A stretch of 64,000 bases of DNA from Halovivax cerinus (GTDB lineage: Archaea; Halobacteriota; Halobacteria; Halobacteriales; Natrialbaceae). A model generated the notes under the pieces. That model worked only from the letters and a program-made list of their open reading frames with translations. It did not search any database and was not told the DNA's origin. Of the stretch, positions 60,566-64,000 are shown in pieces; the first letter of the stretch is position 1, and every line of letters begins with the position of its first letter. The position numbers were made by a program, and so were the translations under genes. The stretch covers positions 2,976,001-3,040,000 of the forward strand of contig NZ_CP101824.1 in assembly GCF_024498195.1 (NCBI RefSeq). The letters run 5' to 3'.

Positions 60566-60912
60566 GTAAACTGTCCGACTGGGCCACCCAAAAACGTTGC
60601 GAGACGTTCCTAGTCGAGACGTTCGAGAACGGGTGTGACGTGTAGCGATCGTGGCGTGAAACCCCATCTCACGCAACGTTTAACCGATCACACTCTGTTT
60701 ATATTCACATGAACGCTGTGATGGCTTCAGATTCCGGAACCGCTGGCTGGACGAAATTCGACTTCGTCGCGGCCGCTTTTATTCCGGAGAACCCACTCAC
60801 AGCTCGGGTAGCGATGCGTGGACGGACCCCGATGAGCTGCCGGCTCTCGACCGTTCGTGATCGCGTGACCCACCACCCATCGGCCACGGGGTACGGCCAG
60901 TATGCCTAGCCG
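60566..60912. other. 347-bp divergent spacer upstream of guaB
   Basis: It holds the guaB promoter on the left and, at 60697-60703, a TTTATAT element on the plus strand. A 62-residue frame from ATG 60721 to 60909 follows that element but shows no recognisable features, so I list it only as a doubtful possibility and do not call a gene. Confidence 0.4.
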
Positions 60913-61809
60913 ATGAGTGCCTCCACACACCCGATCGCCAGACGCCTATCCAGCGTCGGCGACTCCGATCTCTCACTGCTCGCCCTCGTGATGGGACTTC
61001 CCCTGATCGACGGGATCTTTCCGGCGCTCGTCCTCGCGGGAGCCCTGGACGACCCGGTCGGGGCGATCCAGGTCGGCTTGCTCATCTTCGGCGGGAGTGC
61101 GACGGTCGCCGTGATACTCGGTGAGCTAGACGGGTCGCCACGAGAACAGGCCCGCGTGGTACTCATCGTGGGACTCCCGTTGATTGCACTCGCCGCGCTG
61201 CAGGCGGCCGTCGCACCTTCGATCGCGAGCGTGCTCGACCTGTTCGTCTTCGAACGCTTCGCGGCGCTCGTCATCGCGGCTGTCGCCGCGAAGACCGCCA
61301 GCGCGACCATCGGCGAGTACCTCCCGAGCCCGGCCGTCGTCATCGGGCTCGGTCTGCTCGCCAGCCTCGATCCCTCCGGCGCCACGTTCGAGCTCCTCGC
61401 CGACCCCGCACTGGTCGCGAACGCGACCCTCGCGGCCGTGATCGGCGTCGGGTTCGCCCTCTCGCTGGCCGTCTTCGGACCGAGGCTTCGTGACTACGTC
61501 GACGTGGATCGATTCCGGTTCGGCTGTGCCCTCGCGCTCGGACTGCTCCCGCTGTCGCTCCTCGGGATGGCGTTCGGACAGGCGCCCCTCGCCGTCCTCC
61601 TGGTCGCCGGCCTCTTCGCCCTCGATCCTGGCGGCGACGAGACAGACGACGAGTCGCCGTCTCCAGAAAGACCGTCGATGGGCACCCCCAACGCACACCG
61701 TACGGATGGCGGGTCGCCGCCGTCTCGTCAGGAATCGGAGGACGATGCGTACGGAACGTACCCCGGCGACGACTCGACCGATACGGTCGGTCGAGCGCCG
61801 TGGCTCTAG
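60913..61809 (+). CDS. DUF5794-like polytopic membrane protein
   Basis: The 298-residue protein has about seven to eight hydrophobic segments up to residue 240 and an acidic, Pro/Ser-rich tail of about 60 residues. LLALVMGLPLIDGIFPALVLAGALDDPVGAIQVGLLIFGG is the characteristic N-terminal pair of segments. It matches the haloarchaeal DUF5794 pattern as I recall it; function unknown. Confidence 0.7.
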   Translation: MSASTHPIARRLSSVGDSDLSLLALVMGLPLIDGIFPALVLAGALDDPVGAIQVGLLIFGGSATVAVILGELDGSPREQARVVLIVGLPLIALAALQAAVAPSIASVLDLFVFERFAALVIAAVAAKTASATIGEYLPSPAVVIGLGLLASLDPSGATFELLADPALVANATLAAVIGVGFALSLAVFGPRLRDYVDVDRFRFGCALALGLLPLSLLGMAFGQAPLAVLLVAGLFALDPGGDETDDESPSPERPSMGTPNAHRTDGGSPPSRQESEDDAYGTYPGDDSTDTVGRAPWL

Positions 61810-61994
61810 GGGCCACCATCTACGGGGCCACGAACGGGTACGCCACGTTCGACGGTGAGCCGGTCGCCGACTCGGACCGGTTCACAGTTCTCGTGCGTCG
61901 AGTGTTCGATTATGAGACGTCAATCGTGTACACAGTTCGTATCGACCCCTCTCGTTCGATTGTCGTACCGCCCCCGGAATCGAAACCACTTTAG
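61800..61994 (+). CDS. doubtful short protein overlapping the DUF5794 gene end
   Basis: A 64-residue frame from GTG 61800 reads ALGATIYGATNGYATFDGEPVADSDRF and ends PPPESKPL. It overlaps the previous gene by 10 bp and contains some rarer third-position A/T codons. It could be a real downstream gene of the operon or chance. It stops 25 bp before the tRNA. Confidence 0.3.
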   Translation: MALGATIYGATNGYATFDGEPVADSDRFTVLVRRVFDYETSIVYTVRIDPSRSIVVPPPESKPL

Positions 61995-62019
61995 GGTGCT
62001 TGCTCTTAGCCGAATCCGA

Positions 62020-62195
62020 GGGGTCGTGGCCAAGCCAGGCATGGCGACTGACTCCAGAGGCACGCCCGCCCGGGACGACACTCCAGCTGATATACTGATC
62101 GAGTGGCTGATCACCGCTCGTGTGATGACCCTCTGGAGTACCGAGGTGGGTCCGGAGATATCAGTCAATCGGGGGTTCAAATCCCTCCGACCCCA
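62020..62195 (+). tRNA. tRNA-Trp (CCA anticodon) with intron
   Basis: The acceptor arm GGGGTCG (62020-62026) pairs with CGACCCC (62188-62194), followed by discriminator A at 62195; the 3' CCA is not encoded. D-stem GCCA/TGGC, anticodon stem ACTGA/TCAGT with loop CTCCAG..A and T-arm GGGGG-TTCAAAT-CCCTC all pair. Anticodon CCA at 62054-62056 gives tryptophan. The anticodon loop is split by an intron of about 102 nt after the base following the anticodon, the position used in haloarchaeal tRNA-Trp. A TATA-like TTTAGGG lies about 30 bp upstream. Confidence 0.93.
62058..62159 (+). ncRNA. tRNA-Trp intron with box C/D features
   Basis: The intron carries GTGATGA at 62122-62128 (box C type) and several CTGA boxes (62087-62090, 62095-62098, 62107-62110). 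In known haloarchaea this intron acts as a C/D guide directing 2'-O-methylation of C34 and U39 of its own pre-tRNA. Exact splice sites are set by the bulge-helix-bulge and could be off by one or two bases. Confidence 0.7.
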
Positions 62196-62272
62196 TGTGA
62201 CATAAAAAGGAAGAGCGGCCAACACGGCCGTTTCCGACATTTTTCCGAAAGTAGTGTTTCGGGGTGGCCTGC

Positions 62273-62533
62273 GTGAGCGCGGACCGTTCCGATATCGACC
62301 CCGAGATTTTCCGAAAGCGGGTCTTCGTTGCACCCCCGCCGACCACGGATCGAGCGTTCCGGTGTGGTGAGTGTCGTGCGCGCTGCACACTCCTGCTCGA
62401 CGGTCACTCGGAGGCCGGGCACCACTACTACTGCTCGCGACAGATGGAACGGACGGGATCGTATCGTCGGTCGCGACCGACGGGGGTGACCGACGGTGAC
62501 GCTGACTCGGTTCGCGTACTGCGAGCGGTGTGA
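62273..62533 (+). CDS. short zinc-finger-type protein of tRNA-adjacent element
   Basis: From GTG 62273 the protein has 86 residues. It begins SADRSDIDPEIFRKRVFVAP and has FRCGECRARCTLLLDGHSEAGHHYYC, a cluster of five cysteines and three histidines suited to zinc binding. It is the first of a chain of short overlapping genes downstream of tRNA-Trp, the layout of haloarchaeal viruses and integrative elements. Function unknown. Confidence 0.5.
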   Translation: MSADRSDIDPEIFRKRVFVAPPPTTDRAFRCGECRARCTLLLDGHSEAGHHYYCSRQMERTGSYRRSRPTGVTDGDADSVRVLRAV

Positions 62534-62621
62534 CGCTCGTCGCGAGCTCGCCCCTGTCGCTGGTGGCGAGGCGCTCGCCTGCTGTCGCTGCGACGCGACC
62601 GACGGGGGTGAGCGCCGGTGA
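62496..62621 (+). CDS. 41-residue double CxxC zinc-finger protein
   Basis: The frame from GTG 62496 encodes TRFAYCERCDARREL and then ALACCRCDATDGG, two cysteine pairs about 24 residues apart, before TGA at 62619-62621. It overlaps the upstream gene and its GTGA shares bases with the next gene's GTG start (62618). Such tiny zinc proteins are frequent in haloarchaeal viruses. It is too short for routine gene calling. Confidence 0.5.
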   Translation: MTLTRFAYCERCDARRELAPVAGGEALACCRCDATDGGERR

Positions 62622-63091
62622 CAGACGCGTTCGTTATCGCGTCGGCGCTGTACGACGTCGTGACGCGATCGACCCTCGTCCACCCGGCGAAACAGGCGAG
62701 CGATATCGAAGTCCGTGAGTCGGTCGAGAAGGCCGACGAACGACTCGTCACCGACGGCGGGGCGTATAAGCGCAAGTCTGTTCAGACTCGCCTCGATGTC
62801 GGAGATACGCGGAAGCCGCGCGCCCTCGAGGACGCGCGACGCGTCACCACTGGCGACCTTGCGCCTCTCGCGATGTGTGCCCACCGGTTCGAGCCGTCAG
62901 GCCTTCAGGGATGGTACACTCACGAGTTCGACGACGTACTCCGCCAATGGATTTGTTCGAACGTCGGGAGCGTAATTGCGCGGCTCTCGCCCCACTGTGA
63001 GGACCGGCGCGGCGAACTCCCGCCGCTCCACCGATCGGAAGATCTCTGGAGAGGCGAAGAGGATATCGGACCGACGCAGGTGAGGAGGTGA
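62618..63091 (+). CDS. hypothetical protein of tRNA-adjacent element
   Basis: The 157-residue protein starts at a GTG overlapping the previous stop (GTGA). It reads TDAFVIASALYDVVTRSTLVHPAKQASDIE, then EKADERLVTDGGAYKRKSV and RFEPSGLQGWYTHEFDDVLRQW. I recognise no domain. Coupled start and tight spacing support membership in the same operon as its neighbours, probably of viral or element origin. Confidence 0.5.
   Translation: MTDAFVIASALYDVVTRSTLVHPAKQASDIEVRESVEKADERLVTDGGAYKRKSVQTRLDVGDTRKPRALEDARRVTTGDLAPLAMCAHRFEPSGLQGWYTHEFDDVLRQWICSNVGSVIARLSPHCEDRRGELPPLHRSEDLWRGEEDIGPTQVRR
63081..63090 (+). promoter_or_regulatory. strong Shine-Dalgarno deciding a TTG start
   Basis: GGAGGTGA (63084-63091), overlapping the stop of the previous gene, lies seven bases before TTG 63098 and is the best ribosome site in this part of the window. 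It indicates that the TTG reading is translated or was until recently. Confidence 0.6.
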
Positions 63092-63097
63092 GCGTCG

Positions 63098-63694
63098 TTG
63101 ACGAATCGCGACGTTGCTATGGTCGTCTCGATCGTGGTCGCCAGGGAGTACGACTGGATCGAGACTGACGAGGACCACCCGACGTTTCAAGCCTTGAACG
63201 CGCTCGTCGCGAACGTGTTGTCGGGCGGCTCGATCGCCGAGGAGTAATTCCGGCCGTCGTTCGCGCTCGATCCGACGCGGCGCCAGCTGCACATCGTCGA
63301 CACGCTCGACGCGGTCGGCGTCGAGTACCAGGTGATCAACGATCGCGACGGCCGGGCCGACGAAGCGCGACCGACCGAACACGGTACCATCTTGGGCCGG
63401 GTGCTCGCCTGTCTCGGTGCGCCCGTCGGACCGAAGGCACAGCAACAGCTCACCGTGCCCGGCTACCTGGCCGACGCGTCCGACGAGACGCGCGAGTCGT
63501 GGGTGCTGTGCTACCTGGAAAACCGCGCCATCGAGCCGGTGAACGAGATCGTCCGGTTTCGCGAGGAACGAAACGACGGCTACCTCCGTGACCTGTCCGC
63601 GCTGATCGCCGACGTTTCCGATTCGGACGTGTCGGTTTCCGAAAAGAACGTGATTCTGTCGACGGCCGCGACCGAGTCACTCGGATTCGTCTGA
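63098..63694 (+). pseudogene. LAGLIDADG-like protein gene interrupted by in-frame TAA
   Basis: A single reading frame runs from TTG 63098 to the stop at 63694 except for TAA at 63245-63247. The first part (49 residues, NALVANVLSGGSIAEE at its end) continues after the TAA without frame change into FRPSFALDPTRRQLHIVD, LDAVGVEYQV, LGAPVGPKAQQQLTVPGYL and ETRESWVLCYLENRA. This order of motifs resembles LAGLIDADG-type homing endonucleases. The downstream part could restart at GTG 63332 (120 residues). It may be a pseudogene, two genes, or a stop readthrough; resemblance is by eye only. Confidence 0.5.
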
Positions 63695-63844
63695 GACTTC
63701 CAGGTCGGACGCATCGAGCTCGCCCGCGAGGTAGGGGCGTTCCTTGTCGGTGATTCGGTAGGGTGACCCCTTCCGATCCTCGGTTTTTTCGAGATACCCA
63801 TTTTCAGGCAGTGAACGTGTCGTCCAAGAGAGTAACCAACACAC
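63677..63844 (-). pseudogene. truncated PhiH1-type winged-helix gene
   Basis: The minus-strand frame ends with RSLPENGYLEKTEDRKGSPYRITDKERPYLAGELDASDLE, the second half of a winged helix with wing and tail as in the regulator at 3165-3524. Upstream of codon GTG 63844 an in-frame stop appears, and the N-terminal helices are absent, so the 5' half has been lost. It overlaps the end of the LAGLIDADG-like frame by 18 bp. Confidence 0.6.
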
Positions 63845-64000
63845 ATATTAGATTCCCAACATTTAACGAACACGATTTCAGAAAGTGCCGTATAGGTCCG
63901 GGTCGGCGGATTTTGTTGGAGAAGGAGTGTATAACCAACGCCTAGTTCCGCTTCCCCGAGCATTAAGTCTCGTGAGATGAACAATCGTGTGTGATGGAAC
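63845..64000. other. AT-rich right edge without recognisable gene
   Basis: This stretch is visibly richer in A and T than the rest of the window and breaks the reading frame of the truncated winged-helix gene. No coding region, repeat pair or attachment copy is seen before the window ends. It is compatible with the interior of an integrated element. Confidence 0.4.

Noticed and set aside
60721..60909. A 62-residue frame behind a TTTATAT element
   Set aside because: The distance between TATA and ATG (about 20 bp) is marginal and the sequence shows no domain, strong coding bias or ribosome site, so I left it as a doubtful possibility in the spacer entry.
63580..63984. A 134-codon minus-strand frame at the right edge
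   Set aside because: It lacks recognisable features, and another minus-strand frame here encodes a clear winged-helix C-terminus, so this is a shadow.

Overview
The window is haloarchaeal chromosome. It is GC-rich, with acidic proteins, twin-arginine lipoprotein signals and many TATA boxes 25-35 bp upstream of apparently leaderless starts. Haloarchaeal hallmark genes are present: dodecin, DpsA, halocyanin, deoxyhypusine synthase, a geranylgeranyl-reductase-family flavoprotein and an intron-containing tRNA-Trp. About 70 genes sit on both strands in short operons.

Layout: 0.1-3 kb, a small zinc finger and trehalose synthesis (otsA-otsB). 3-6.6 kb, a PhiH1-type winged-helix regulator, a Tat-exported metzincin, an MTH865 protein and small proteins. 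6.8-11.7 kb, cobyric acid synthase, a two-gene ABC exporter and cob(I)alamin adenosyltransferase, all minus strand. 11.8-14.7 kb, a zinc-type ABC importer whose binding protein carries a His-rich tandem repeat. 14.9-17.3 kb, a YbaK editing protein and thiE-thiM. 17.4-18.3 kb, dpsA facing a small gene with a perfect iron-regulator-type palindrome in its promoter. 18.3-24.4 kb, purM, an M50 protease, a TraB membrane protein, a thioesterase and a methyltransferase.

24.5-28.9 kb is the most unusual region. It holds an intact DUF4157 (eCIS-core) protein followed by its partner gene, then a 5'-truncated second DUF4157 cassette with a paralogous partner, then a third, frameshifted remnant. The metallopeptidase-like core is near identical between copies, while the C-termini and the partners diverge. 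An IS5-family element with an 8-bp target duplication sits just upstream.

30-62 kb is mainly chromosomal housekeeping: dys, tyrS, birA, two UspA proteins, an amidohydrolase, an HD hydrolase, an oxidoreductase/TIM-barrel/oxidoreductase sugar cluster, MscS, an aminotransferase, membrane proteins, dodecin, an IscA-type protein, hisD, a halocyanin, a GGR-family protein, an enoyl-CoA hydratase, a DHH phosphoesterase, a YcaO protein and guaB. At 62.02 kb tRNA-Trp with a C/D-box intron is followed by a run of short overlapping genes that looks like the start of an integrated element. It includes a LAGLIDADG-like reading frame broken by a TAA codon, and a truncated winged-helix gene lies at the right edge.

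A recurring oddity is that many intergenic gaps contain degenerate minisatellites with different units (about 14, 23, 25, 28, 30, 42 and 55 bp). Several of them abut or copy the 3' ends of neighbouring genes.
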